Position numbers and translations under genes: made by a program
The notes under the pieces: model-generated
Seen by the model: only the letters and a program-made list of their open reading frames with translations
What the model was told of the DNA's origin: nothing
The model's database searches: none
Shown here: positions 31,938-40,965 of the stretch, in pieces
Layout: each line of letters starts with the position of its first letter
Position numbering within the stretch: the first letter of the stretch is position 1
Assembly: GCF_003660455.1 (NCBI RefSeq)
Contig: NZ_QZVR01000001.1
Location: forward strand, 372,001 to 436,000
Direction: 5' to 3'
Length of the DNA stretch: 64,000 nucleotides
DNA from: Nocardioides ferulae
GTDB taxonomy: Bacteria; Actinomycetota; Actinomycetes; Propionibacteriales; Nocardioidaceae

Positions 31938-34886
31938 ATGACCCCGCCCGAGGCACCCCGCAGGAAGGCCACGGCCAAGCGATCCAGGACCGGCCAGCGC
32001 AAGGCCGCCGGCCGCCAGGTCGACGCGACAGCGCCCGCTGAAGAGCCGACCGAGCAGGCAGTCGACCAGGCCACCGACCAGCCCACCGAACAGCCGGATC
32101 ACCCCGCCGGGACGGCTCCCGGGTCGGCCGCCGACATCGCCGCGGACATCTCGGCCGAGCAGGCGAGGACCCAGGACGCCCCCCACGACGCCGAGGGGCT
32201 CGGCGACCCGTCGACCACCGCCGACGTGCTCCTCAGCGACGGCTCGGTCGGCCGCATCCGCGCACTGCGCCCCGACGACGAGGAGGCGCTCGACCGACTG
32301 CACGACCGGGTCTCCGACGAGAACCTGCGGCTTCGCTTCTTCTCGGCCAGCCGCAAGGCCTCGCGCGACTACGTCGACCACCTGCTGCGCGACGAGGGGC
32401 CGCTAGTGCTGGTCGCCGAGGCCCGGGCAGCCGGCGACTCCGGCCGCGAGATCGTCGCCCTGGGCACCGCCGAGCCGATCGGCCCCGAGGTCGCCGAGAT
32501 CGCGTTCCTCGTCGACGACTCCAACCACGGTCGTGGCCTGGGCAGCCTGCTGCTCGAACACCTCGCCGCGCTCGGCCGTGCTCACGGGATCCGTCGCTTC
32601 GAGGCCGAGGTGCTGGCCGAGAACCACGCGATGCTCGGGGTGTTCCTCGCCGCCGGCTTCACCACCACACGTCATCCCGAGGCCGGTGAGGTCCACGTCG
32701 AGATGGACACCGTGGCCTCGGCCCGGGCGGTCGCGGCGGCGGACGAGCGCGAGGCGCGAGCCGAGACCCGGTCGCTCCGGCCGCTGCTCTACCCCCGGTC
32801 GGTCGCCGTGGCGGGAGTCCGCGCCGACGGCAGCGGGGTCGGTGCGGCAGCCCTGCGCACGATCGCGGGATCGGGCTTCGGCGGACCCGTCTATGTCGTG
32901 CACCCGCGGGCCGCGAGGGGGCGTCGGATCGCCGGCGTCCCGGCGTACCGCTCCGTGACGAAGATCCCCGAGCACGTCGACCTCGTGGTGGTGGCCGTGC
33001 CGGCCGCGAACGTCATCGCCGCCCTCGAGGACGCGGCCGCGGCGGGCGTGGGAGCGGCCGTGGTGGTGACGTCCGGCTTCGCCGAGATGGGGGAGGAGGG
33101 GGCGCGCCTGCAGGCCCGGATGCTCGACCTGGCCCGAGCCAGCAGCATGCGGATCGTCGGCCCGAACTCCCTGGGTGTCATCGCCAACCACGTCGACCTG
33201 CGCCTCAACGCCACCTTCAGCGGCGAGGAGCCTCCGGTGGGCGGGCTCGCGGTGGCCACCCAGTCCGGAGGCGTCGGGATCGTCATCGACGACCTCGCCC
33301 GTGAGCTCGGCCTCGGCGTCGGCGCGCTGGTCTCCCTGGGCGACAAGGTCGACGTCTCGAGCAACGACCTGCTGGCCGCCTGGCGCGACGACGAGCACGT
33401 GGCCGCCGCCGCGCTCTACCTGGAGTCCTTCGGAAACGCGCCGAAGTTCGTGCGGTTCGCGCGCAGGTTCTCCGAGCGCAAGCCCCTCCTCGCGGTGCTC
33501 GGCAGCCGCTCCGTGCGGCGCGGTGGTGTCGAGGCGAAGCAGCACGTCGGCGTCGACGCGCTGTTCGCCCAGAGCGGGGTGATCTCCTGTCAGAGCGCCG
33601 AGGAGATGGTCGAGGCCGCGCTGCTGCTGACCCAGCAGCCGCTGCCTCGGGGCCCCCGCGTCGGCATCCTGTCCAACGCCCAGGGCCTGGGCAATCTCGC
33701 CGCCGACGCGGCCGAGGAGTGGGGCCTGGTGGTCCCGGAGCTCTCCGAGGAGCTGTGGCAGCGGATCACGCGCGACGCCGTCGGCTTCGGCACCAGCCGC
33801 AACCCCGTCGACGCCGGGATCAGTGCCGGTGCCGGCCAGATCGCGGCGATCGCCGAGGAGCTGGTCGCCTCCGGGGAGATCGACGCCATGATCGTGGTGC
33901 TGGTCTCGACCCAGGTCATCGACGTCGCGGCGGCCGTCGAGGAGGCGCCACGCATCCGGCGCCGCCACCCGGAGCTTCCGGTGCTGATCGTGCCGATCGG
34001 TGGCCTGCAGGCGGTGCCGACGCCGCTCGACGGCGTCACGAGGTTCGGCTCGGCACGCGCCGCGGCCCGGGCGCTGGGCCGTGCCTGGAGGTACGCCGAG
34101 TGGCTGAGCGTCGCCCGCGAGCCCCTGGCCGGCGTCGACGCCGAGCGCGGATCGCGGGCGCGCGCGCTCGCCGACGACCTGCTGGGCTTCCCGGACTCGG
34201 GCTCCTGGCTCGGGCCGGAGGCGACCGAGCGGCTGCTGGGCGACTACGGACTGGCGCCGATCGGCCCCGTCGTGCAGGACCCGGTGACCGCTGCCCAGTC
34301 GTCGACGGAGATCGGGTTCCCCGTGGCGGTGAAGGTGGCCGGTCGGGACATCGTCCACAAGACCGAGCGGGGTCTGGTCCGGGTGGGGCTGCGCTCCGCC
34401 GCCGAGGTGGTCACCGCGGTCCGGGCCTTCGAGCGCGAGCTCGGCCACGAGGACATCGCGGTCCGGGTGCAGCCGGTGGTCGCGGGCACCGAGGTGGCGC
34501 TGTCGGTGCGCAGGGACCCCGTCTTCGGACCGCTGGTGACGGTCTCGGGCGGCGGCCTGTCCAGCGAGCTGTGGGACGACCGGGTGCGGCTGGTGCCACC
34601 GGTGACCCGCGGCGATGCCTCGCGTGCGTTGCGGGCGTTGCGCGCGTGGCCGGCCCTCGACGCCAGCCCGCAGCGGGACCTGGAGCTGGAGGCACTCGAG
34701 CGACTGGTCGTGCAGGTGGGGCAGCTGGCCGAGGAGGTGCCGCAGATCGCCGAGCTCGACGTCAACCCGGTGATCGTCGGCGACGGATGCGCCTGCCTGG
34801 TCGACGTCAACGTGCGGCTCGGGCCCCTGGACCAGCTCGATCTCGGGGTGCCGCGTCAGCTGCGGCGGAGCCTGCCGGTGCGGTGA
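31938..34886 (+). CDS. GNAT acetyltransferase fused to an NDP-forming acyl-CoA synthetase-like protein
   Basis: A 982-residue fusion. Residues 1-85 are a basic then Gln/Glu/Ala-rich disordered head. Residues about 95-260 are a GNAT domain with the acetyl-CoA loop NHGRGLGSLL (near 195). Residues about 275-720 are CoA-binding and ligase domains (LYPRSVAVAGV, GPNSLGVIANH, ATQSGGVGIVI). Residues about 745-970 are an ATP-grasp-like part (FPVAVKVAGRDIVHKTERGL). This order (GNAT first) is that of type II protein acetyltransferases such as Streptomyces PatA. The catalytic-His loop, normally SHTGALAG, is shortened to KQHVGVDALF (His536), so ligase activity is doubtful and the domain may only sense acyl-CoA. 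A protein-lysine acetyltransferase role is inferred. The 3' end overlaps the convergent cydDC by 31 bp. Confidence 0.82.
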   Translation: MTPPEAPRRKATAKRSRTGQRKAAGRQVDATAPAEEPTEQAVDQATDQPTEQPDHPAGTAPGSAADIAADISAEQARTQDAPHDAEGLGDPSTTADVLLSDGSVGRIRALRPDDEEALDRLHDRVSDENLRLRFFSASRKASRDYVDHLLRDEGPLVLVAEARAAGDSGREIVALGTAEPIGPEVAEIAFLVDDSNHGRGLGSLLLEHLAALGRAHGIRRFEAEVLAENHAMLGVFLAAGFTTTRHPEAGEVHVEMDTVASARAVAAADEREARAETRSLRPLLYPRSVAVAGVRADGSGVGAAALRTIAGSGFGGPVYVVHPRAARGRRIAGVPAYRSVTKIPEHVDLVVVAVPAANVIAALEDAAAAGVGAAVVVTSGFAEMGEEGARLQARMLDLARASSMRIVGPNSLGVIANHVDLRLNATFSGEEPPVGGLAVATQSGGVGIVIDDLARELGLGVGALVSLGDKVDVSSNDLLAAWRDDEHVAAAALYLESFGNAPKFVRFARRFSERKPLLAVLGSRSVRRGGVEAKQHVGVDALFAQSGVISCQSAEEMVEAALLLTQQPLPRGPRVGILSNAQGLGNLAADAAEEWGLVVPELSEELWQRITRDAVGFGTSRNPVDAGISAGAGQIAAIAEELVASGEIDAMIVVLVSTQVIDVAAAVEEAPRIRRRHPELPVLIVPIGGLQAVPTPLDGVTRFGSARAAARALGRAWRYAEWLSVAREPLAGVDAERGSRARALADDLLGFPDSGSWLGPEATERLLGDYGLAPIGPVVQDPVTAAQSSTEIGFPVAVKVAGRDIVHKTERGLVRVGLRSAAEVVTAVRAFERELGHEDIAVRVQPVVAGTEVALSVRRDPVFGPLVTVSGGGLSSELWDDRVRLVPPVTRGDASRALRALRAWPALDASPQRDLELEALERLVVQVGQLAEEVPQIAELDVNPVIVGDGCACLVDVNVRLGPLDQLDLGVPRQLRRSLPVR

Positions 34887-37800
34887 CCCACGCCGCTCGC
34901 GGCTGGAGGCGCCAGGTCGATGACCCGGTCGACGAGGTCCAGCCCGACGGGGCTGTGGGTGATCCAGACGATGCTGCGCGCCGGGCCGGAGCCGGCGTCG
35001 CGTGCCAGCAGCTCGGCGGCCAGCTCGGTGGCGGTGGCGTGGTCGAGGTGCGCGGTCGGCTCGTCGAGCACCAGGACCGGCTGGTCGGCCAGCAGCGACC
35101 GGGCCACCGCTATCCGGGCGCGTTCGCCCCCGGAGACATGGGCGTGACCGTCACCGAGCCAGGTGTGCAGGCCGGCGGGGAGGGTGTCGAGCCAGCCGCC
35201 GAGCCGGGCCTGCCGCAGCGCTGTCTCGACCTCGGCGTCGCTCGCGCCCGGCCGGGCGAAGCGGACGTTCTCGACGAGGGTGCTGGCGAAGACGTGCGGG
35301 TCGTCGTCGACCAGCCCGACGCGGCCGCGCACGTCGTCGAAGGACAGCGCGTCCAGGGGGGCGCCACCGAGACGCACCTCGCCGCCGGCGGGGTCGAGGA
35401 AGCGCAGCAGCATCGCGGCGAGCGTGCTCTTGCCACACCCGGACGGGCCGATCACGCCCACCCGCTCACCGGGCCGGACCTGCATGGAGAGGCCGCGTAG
35501 CGCCGGCTCGTCCAGGCCCCAGCCCCCGGTGACGTCGTCGACCTCCACCAGACTGCCGTGCGGCGGTGTCGTGGTGACCGTGTCGCGCACCGCGGGGGCG
35601 GTCGCTTCGAGCGCGTGCAGGCGGTCGGCGGCCGCCGAGGTGCGGGCGGAGAGCGCGCCGGCGTCGGCGGCCGGGGTGATCACGTCGCCGAGCGCCAGCG
35701 GCATCAGCACGAGCAGCGCCATCAACGGCCCGCTGAGGGTGCCGTCGCCCACACGCGGATCGGCCACGTGCGCGACGAGGGCCACCCCGGCGCCGGCGAC
35801 GAGCAGCACCAGGGCTCGCGCCGTCGCCAGCCAGGCGGCCGCGCGGACGGCGGCCGCCCCCATCCGGTCGCTGATCGTCGCCACGCGGTCCGTCGTGGAG
35901 GCGTCGGCCTGCCACATGAGCAGCTCCTGCGCGGTCTGGGCGGTCTCGAGCACCACCGCCGACAGCCGCCCACGGGTCTCGACCGCGGCACGCTCGGCCC
36001 GTCCGGCACCGATCCTGGCCAGCACGAAGGCGGCCAGACCGCCGAGGGCCGCGCCGCCGCCGATCACGGGTGCCGCCGCCGGCAGCAGCATCGCGGCGAC
36101 CAGCGAGGCGAGCAGGGCGACGATCGCGAGCTGGCGGACCGGCATCCGCACCCGGAGCTCACGGTCGACGACGCTGTCGACGTCGTCGACGATCGAGGCC
36201 AGCACGTCGCCCCGGCGCCGGCCCAGTCGGCCGGGCGTGAGCGGCACCACCGCGTCGTACACCTCGACGCGCCGGTCGGCGAGCATCCGCAGGGCCACGT
36301 CGTGGGAGCGCAGCCGTTCGGCGTAGCGCAGCACGGGCCGGGCCAGGCCGAAGGTGCGGACCCCGACGATCGCGACCATCAGCGTGAGCACGGGCGGGTG
36401 GGTGGAGGCCTGCACGATGAGCCAGCCGGCGGTGGCGGTGAGCGCGACGCCGGACGCGGAGGCCAGGGCGCCCACCGCGGTGCTGCCCCACAGGGAGCGC
36501 GAGGAGGTGGTCGACCGCGCGGGCCCGGGCGTGTCGACCGACTCGGCGGCCACGGCGCGCCGCGTCACCGTGGACGCCGTCGGGTGGACCGCTGGGGCAG
36601 GCACCGCGGGAGTGCCCCTGCCGGGCAGCTCGACGACGTGGTCGGCCAGGTCGACGATCGTGGGACGGTGGGCGACGACCAGCACCCCGCGGGTGCGCCC
36701 GAGCTCGACGATCGTGTCGGCGATCACGCGCTCGGTCAGCTCGTCGAGGTGCGCGGTGGGCTCGTCCAGGAAGACCCAGGGCCGGTCGGCCAGCACCACC
36801 CGGGCCAGGGCGAGCCGAGCCCGTTCGCCGGCGGACAGCGAGGCGCCGTCCTCGCCCAGGGGCGCCTCGAGACCACCGTCGAGGCCGCGCACCCGCTCCT
36901 CCAGCGCCACGGCCCGGAGTGCCGACCACAGTCGCTGCTCCGAGGCGTCGGGCGCGGCCAGCCGGAGGTTCGCCGCGATGCTGCCGGCGACGAAGACCGG
37001 GCGCTGGGGCAACCAGCCGATCCGGCGGCGCCAGGCGTCGCCCGCGACCTCGACCCCGTCGACGCTGACCGTGCCGTCGTGGGGGAGGAGGTCTGCCAAC
37101 GCGGCCAGCAGGGTGGACTTCCCGCAGCCGGACGGCCCGGTGAGCACGGTGACGCCGCGCGGGAGCACGAGCGCGTCGACCTTCTCGACGGCGGGGCTGG
37201 TGCGGCCCGGATAGGTCACGGTGAGATCGCGGACCACCAGCGGGGCGTCCACGTCCGGACGGCCCCCGGCCGCCCGCGCCGCTCCTCCCGGCCCGGCGAG
37301 GTCGGGTCCCCCCACGGCCAGTGCGTCGACCGCCTCGAAGGTCGCGATGCCCTCGGCGGCGGCGTGGAACTCCGCGCCGACCCGGCGCAGCGGCCAGTAG
37401 GCCTCTGGGGCGAGGAGGAGCACGAGCAGGGCGGTCTGCAGGTCGAGGCCGCCGTCGGCGAGGCGGACGCCGACGACGACGGCGACCAGGGCCACGCTGA
37501 GCGTCGCCACCAGCTCCAGCACCGCGGAGGAGGCGAACGCGATGCGCAGGGTGCGGAGCGTGGCGATGCGATAGCGGTCGGTGATGTCGCGGATCGTGCG
37601 TGACTGGTGGCCGGCGCGCCGATGCGCGACCAGCGTCGGTAGCCCGCGGACGACGTCGACGAAGTGGCCCGACAGCGACGCCATCGCCCGCCACTGCTCC
37701 TCGGCGCGGTCCCGGGTGGCCAGCCCGACCAGCGCCCCGAAGACCGGCACCAGGGGCAGGGTGGAGGCGACGATCACGAAGCTGAGCAGATCCTGGCTCG

Positions 37801-38245
37801 CGATCACCGCCAGCGTCAGGAGCGGCAGCACCCCCGCCAGGACCAGGGCCGGCAGATAGCGGGTCAGGTAGGGCTCGGCGGCGGTGACCCCGCGCGTGGC
37901 GAGCACCGACAGCTCCCCTGTGGACGCCGACCTGCCGCCGGCGCCGTTGCGCAGGATGGCCGCGATGATCCGGCGGCGCATCCGGGTGCCGACCCGCGCG
38001 GCGGCCTGGGCGGCCAGCACGTCGCCGACCCAGCCCACGGCGGCGCGGGCGGCGAAGACGATCAGCACCAGACCGGCCCAGTCCTCGAAGGGCCGCTGCT
38101 CGACGACCGCCACGACCAGGCCGGTGACGACCCACGCCTGGACGATCACCAGCACGGCGCCGACGACGCCGGCGGCACCGACGCCGAGCAGCTGGCGCCA
38201 GGCAGGCGCCAGCTGCTCGCGAAGCCGTGGGTCGGTGGGCTTCAC
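34856..38245 (-). CDS. cydDC: Fused CydDC ABC exporter for cytochrome bd assembly
   Basis: A 1129-residue single chain carrying both halves of the CydDC thiol exporter. First half (CydD): six membrane helices, then Walker A GPSGCGKSTLLAALADLL and signature LSAGERARLALARVVLADRP. Second half (CydC) begins near residue 590: six more helices, Walker A GPSGCGKSTLAAMLLRF and signature VSGGERARIAVARSLLADQP, both with EPTAHLD. In E. coli CydD and CydC are separate and export cysteine/glutathione, needed for cytochrome bd maturation. Here they are joined by a linker of about 45 residues. The GTG at 38245 has GGGAGG upstream and lies 29 bases after the cydB stop, the last gene of cydABDC. Confidence 0.9.
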   Translation of the reverse strand: MKPTDPRLREQLAPAWRQLLGVGAAGVVGAVLVIVQAWVVTGLVVAVVEQRPFEDWAGLVLIVFAARAAVGWVGDVLAAQAAARVGTRMRRRIIAAILRNGAGGRSASTGELSVLATRGVTAAEPYLTRYLPALVLAGVLPLLTLAVIASQDLLSFVIVASTLPLVPVFGALVGLATRDRAEEQWRAMASLSGHFVDVVRGLPTLVAHRRAGHQSRTIRDITDRYRIATLRTLRIAFASSAVLELVATLSVALVAVVVGVRLADGGLDLQTALLVLLLAPEAYWPLRRVGAEFHAAAEGIATFEAVDALAVGGPDLAGPGGAARAAGGRPDVDAPLVVRDLTVTYPGRTSPAVEKVDALVLPRGVTVLTGPSGCGKSTLLAALADLLPHDGTVSVDGVEVAGDAWRRRIGWLPQRPVFVAGSIAANLRLAAPDASEQRLWSALRAVALEERVRGLDGGLEAPLGEDGASLSAGERARLALARVVLADRPWVFLDEPTAHLDELTERVIADTIVELGRTRGVLVVAHRPTIVDLADHVVELPGRGTPAVPAPAVHPTASTVTRRAVAAESVDTPGPARSTTSSRSLWGSTAVGALASASGVALTATAGWLIVQASTHPPVLTLMVAIVGVRTFGLARPVLRYAERLRSHDVALRMLADRRVEVYDAVVPLTPGRLGRRRGDVLASIVDDVDSVVDRELRVRMPVRQLAIVALLASLVAAMLLPAAAPVIGGGAALGGLAAFVLARIGAGRAERAAVETRGRLSAVVLETAQTAQELLMWQADASTTDRVATISDRMGAAAVRAAAWLATARALVLLVAGAGVALVAHVADPRVGDGTLSGPLMALLVLMPLALGDVITPAADAGALSARTSAAADRLHALEATAPAVRDTVTTTPPHGSLVEVDDVTGGWGLDEPALRGLSMQVRPGERVGVIGPSGCGKSTLAAMLLRFLDPAGGEVRLGGAPLDALSFDDVRGRVGLVDDDPHVFASTLVENVRFARPGASDAEVETALRQARLGGWLDTLPAGLHTWLGDGHAHVSGGERARIAVARSLLADQPVLVLDEPTAHLDHATATELAAELLARDAGSGPARSIVWITHSPVGLDLVDRVIDLAPPAASGVGHRTGRLRRS

Positions 38246-38274
38246 GCGGCCTCCCGAGATCTCACCGCGGGCGC

Positions 38275-39291
38275 TCAGCGATCTCCCGCGAGCACCGGCT
38301 CGGGGATGTGGTGCACCGAGATGCGGCGGCGGAACACCCAGTAGGTCCAACCCTGGTAGAGCAGGACGATCGGGGTGAAGATGACCGCGGTCACGGTCAT
38401 GATCTTCAGGGTGTAGTCGGTCGCCGACGCGTTGGTCGTGGTCAGGCTGACGCCGTCGGCGAGCGTCGTGGGCATCACGTCGGGGAAGAGGGCCAGGAAC
38501 AGGCCGGCGACCCCGAGAGCGATCGCCACGAAGGTGCCGAGGAAGCCCCAGCCCTCGCGACCGGCGGCCACCGCCACCAGTCCGCCGACCAGCGCCACGG
38601 CGGCCAGCAGGAACGCCACCGCGGACCAGGCGTCACCGGTGGAGTACTGGGTCCAGCCCAGGAACACCACGGTGACGCCGGCGGCCACCAGACCGATGCG
38701 ACCGGCGAGGGCACGGGCCTCCCGGCGGATCGGGCCGTCGGTCTTGAGGGCGATGAACATCGCGCCGTGGGTCAGGAAGAGCAGCAGCGTGGTCGCGCCA
38801 CCGAGCAGGGCGTAGGGGTTCAGCAGGTTGAAGAAGCCGCCGGTGTACTCCATGTCCGCGTCGATCGCGACGCCGCGCAGGATGTTGCCGAAGGCCACGC
38901 CCCACAGCAGCGCGGGCACGAACGAGCCGACGATGATCGCCGCGTCCCAGCGTGCGCGCCAGGTGTCGTCGTCCCGCTTGGCGCGGTACTCGAAGGCCAG
39001 GCCGCGGACGATCAGCGCGAGCAGGATCAGCAGCAGTGGGAGGTAGAACCCGCTGAACAGCGTGGCGTACCACTCGGGGAAGGCCGCGAACGTGGCGCCG
39101 CCGGCGACCAGCACCCACACCTCGTTGCCGTCCCAGACCGGGCCGATCGTGTTGATCATGACGCGCCGCTCGCGCTCGTTCTTGCCGAGCACGGGCAGCA
39201 GCATGCCGACCCCGAAGTCGAACCCCTCGAGGGTGAAGTAGCCGATCCAGAGGACGGCGATCAGGATGAACCAGACGGTGGTGAGTTCCAT
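38275..39291 (-). CDS. cydB: Cytochrome bd ubiquinol oxidase subunit II
   Basis: A 338-residue membrane protein with about nine helices. The N-terminus WFILIAVLWIGYFTLEGFDF and the segments NTIGPVWDGNEVWVLVAGGA and FYLPLLLILLALIVRG are classic CydB. It pairs with CydA in the high-affinity, cyanide-tolerant quinol oxidase that works at very low oxygen. It starts 18 bases after the cydA stop and is followed by cydDC. Confidence 0.95.
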   Translation of the reverse strand: MELTTVWFILIAVLWIGYFTLEGFDFGVGMLLPVLGKNERERRVMINTIGPVWDGNEVWVLVAGGATFAAFPEWYATLFSGFYLPLLLILLALIVRGLAFEYRAKRDDDTWRARWDAAIIVGSFVPALLWGVAFGNILRGVAIDADMEYTGGFFNLLNPYALLGGATTLLLFLTHGAMFIALKTDGPIRREARALAGRIGLVAAGVTVVFLGWTQYSTGDAWSAVAFLLAAVALVGGLVAVAAGREGWGFLGTFVAIALGVAGLFLALFPDVMPTTLADGVSLTTTNASATDYTLKIMTVTAVIFTPIVLLYQGWTYWVFRRRISVHHIPEPVLAGDR

Positions 39292-39309
39292 GATGGGGTC
39301 TCCGGTCGC

Positions 39310-40758
39310 TCAGTAGGCGAACGCCAGCGGGCGGTCGGGGTCGTTGTCCGGACGGTCCGGTGGGAGGTCCTCGTCGGCGATCTCGTCGGCGCCCTTGCGG
39401 CCGAAGTGCAGGATCAGCTTCACCTCGACCACCGCGAGCACGCCGTAGACCGCCGTGAGCGAGATCAGCGAGATCATCATCTCGGTGGCGCTGACCCCGG
39501 GGGAGACTGCCGACGCGGTCGTCATCAGCCCGAACACGGCCCACGGCTGGCGGCCCATCTCGGTGAAGATCCACCCGAAGGAGTTCGCGAACAACGGCAT
39601 GAACGGCAGCGTGACCGCGAGCCAGAAGAGGACCGTGCTGGTCGGCGTCCGCCCCTTGCGCGTGGCCCACAGGATCCAGGCGGCGGCGAACGCGGCCACG
39701 AAGCCGAGGCCCATCATCAGCCGGAAGGTCCAGTAGGTCAGCGGGATGTAGGGCGTGTAGTCACCGGGGGAGTAGTACTTCTCGCCCGGGTCCTGCCCGT
39801 AGGTCTCCTGGTACTTCTCGCGCAGGTCGTTGATGCCCTGCACCTCGCCGTCGGTGGTGCCCGTGGCCAGGAACGACAGCAGGTTCGGCACCTCGATGGA
39901 GAACTTCTCGGTCTTCCCGTCGGGGGTCCCGTAGGTGAAGATCGAGAACGGCGCGGACTCCTCGGTGTCGTAGAGCGCCTCCGCGGCGGCCATCTTCATC
40001 GGCTGCACGTCGGTCATGATCTTGCCCTGCACGTCGCCGGAGACCGCGACGCCGAGCCCCGACACCAGCACGATCCACGCGGCCGTGCGCACCGCGGTGC
40101 GGTACATGGGCTTGTCGGTGGGCTTGGTCTTCTGCCGCACCAGGTGCCAGTAGGAGAAGCCGATCACGAACGCGGCGCCGGTCATGTACGCCGCGAGGAC
40201 GGTGTGCGGGAACGTCACGAGCTGCACCTTGTTGAACAGCACCGCCGCGAAGTCGTTCATCTCCGCGCGTCCGGTCTCGGGGTTGAACTCGTAGCCCACC
40301 GGGTTCTGCATCCAGGAGTTCGCCGCCAGGATGAAGTAGGCGGAGAAGAGGGTGCCGACGTGCACGATGGCCATGCAGGCCGCGTGCAGCTTGCCCGGCA
40401 GTCGGTCCCAGCCGAAGATCCACAGGCCGAGGAACGTCGACTCGAGGAAGAACGCGAGGAGGCCCTCGATGGCCAGAGGTGCGCCGAAGATGTCGCCGAC
40501 GAAGCGGGAGTAGTCGCTCCAGTTCATGCCGAACTGGAACTCCTGCACGATGCCGGTGACGACACCGATGGCGAAGTTGATCAAGAACAGCTTGCCGAAG
40601 AACTTGGTGAGCCGGAGCCACATGGGGTTGCGGGTGCGGAGCCAGGCGATCTCGTAGCCGGCCACGATCGCCGAGAGCCCGATGCTGATCGGCACGAACA
40701 TGAAGTGGTACACGGTCGTGATGGCGAACTGCCACCGGGCGATGTCGAGGGGGTCCAC
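39310..40758 (-). CDS. cydA: Cytochrome bd ubiquinol oxidase subunit I
   Basis: A 482-residue membrane protein that carries the three haems. His18 in TTVYHFMFVPISIG is the expected haem b595 ligand. WSDYSRFVGDIFGAPLAIEG and the later FNKVQLVTFPHTVLAAYMTG (His for b558) are family signatures. The quinol loop (residues about 255-330) is of the short type. It oxidises quinol and reduces oxygen to water without proton pumping. The GTG start follows an AGGAG site. Two tandem DosR-type boxes lie 90-124 bp upstream, which suggests induction of the whole cydABDC operon at low oxygen. Confidence 0.95.
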   Translation of the reverse strand: MDPLDIARWQFAITTVYHFMFVPISIGLSAIVAGYEIAWLRTRNPMWLRLTKFFGKLFLINFAIGVVTGIVQEFQFGMNWSDYSRFVGDIFGAPLAIEGLLAFFLESTFLGLWIFGWDRLPGKLHAACMAIVHVGTLFSAYFILAANSWMQNPVGYEFNPETGRAEMNDFAAVLFNKVQLVTFPHTVLAAYMTGAAFVIGFSYWHLVRQKTKPTDKPMYRTAVRTAAWIVLVSGLGVAVSGDVQGKIMTDVQPMKMAAAEALYDTEESAPFSIFTYGTPDGKTEKFSIEVPNLLSFLATGTTDGEVQGINDLREKYQETYGQDPGEKYYSPGDYTPYIPLTYWTFRLMMGLGFVAAFAAAWILWATRKGRTPTSTVLFWLAVTLPFMPLFANSFGWIFTEMGRQPWAVFGLMTTASAVSPGVSATEMMISLISLTAVYGVLAVVEVKLILHFGRKGADEIADEDLPPDRPDNDPDRPLAFAY

Positions 40759-40847
40759 GGAGTCTCCTGACAGCAGGGATTGCTCAGATGTCTTGACGCT
40801 AAGAGAGTTCGCGGAGGGCGGGCACGGTCCGCCGACCCGAAGCCCGC

Positions 40848-40861
40848 AGGACCAACGTCCC
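40848..40861. promoter_or_regulatory. DosR-type box 1 upstream of cydA
   Basis: AGGACCAACGTCCC matches GGGACCAAAGTCCC at 12 of 14 positions. It is the nearer of two boxes whose centres are 21 bp apart (two helical turns), 89 bp upstream of the cydA start. Confidence 0.6.
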
Positions 40862-40868
40862 GCGGGCC

Positions 40869-40882
40869 GGGACCTTCGGCCC
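40869..40882. promoter_or_regulatory. DosR-type box 2 upstream of cydA
   Basis: GGGACCTTCGGCCC has one mismatch to the degenerate consensus GGGACTTTNGNCCC. It is 21 bp from box 1, in the gap between the nitroreductase stop and the cydA start. Confidence 0.6.
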
Positions 40883-40965
40883 GGGCGAACCCGGCGCCGT
40901 CGTGGTGTCGCTCACAGCGCCCCCGGGAACGCAGGTGGGACGCGCCTTGGTGAGGGCGTCCCGGG

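Noticed and set aside
34856..34886. 31-bp overlap of the GNAT fusion gene and cydDC as a possible frame error
   Set aside because: Both reading frames end naturally in tails of normal composition, and convergent overlaps of this size also occur at 3048-3070.
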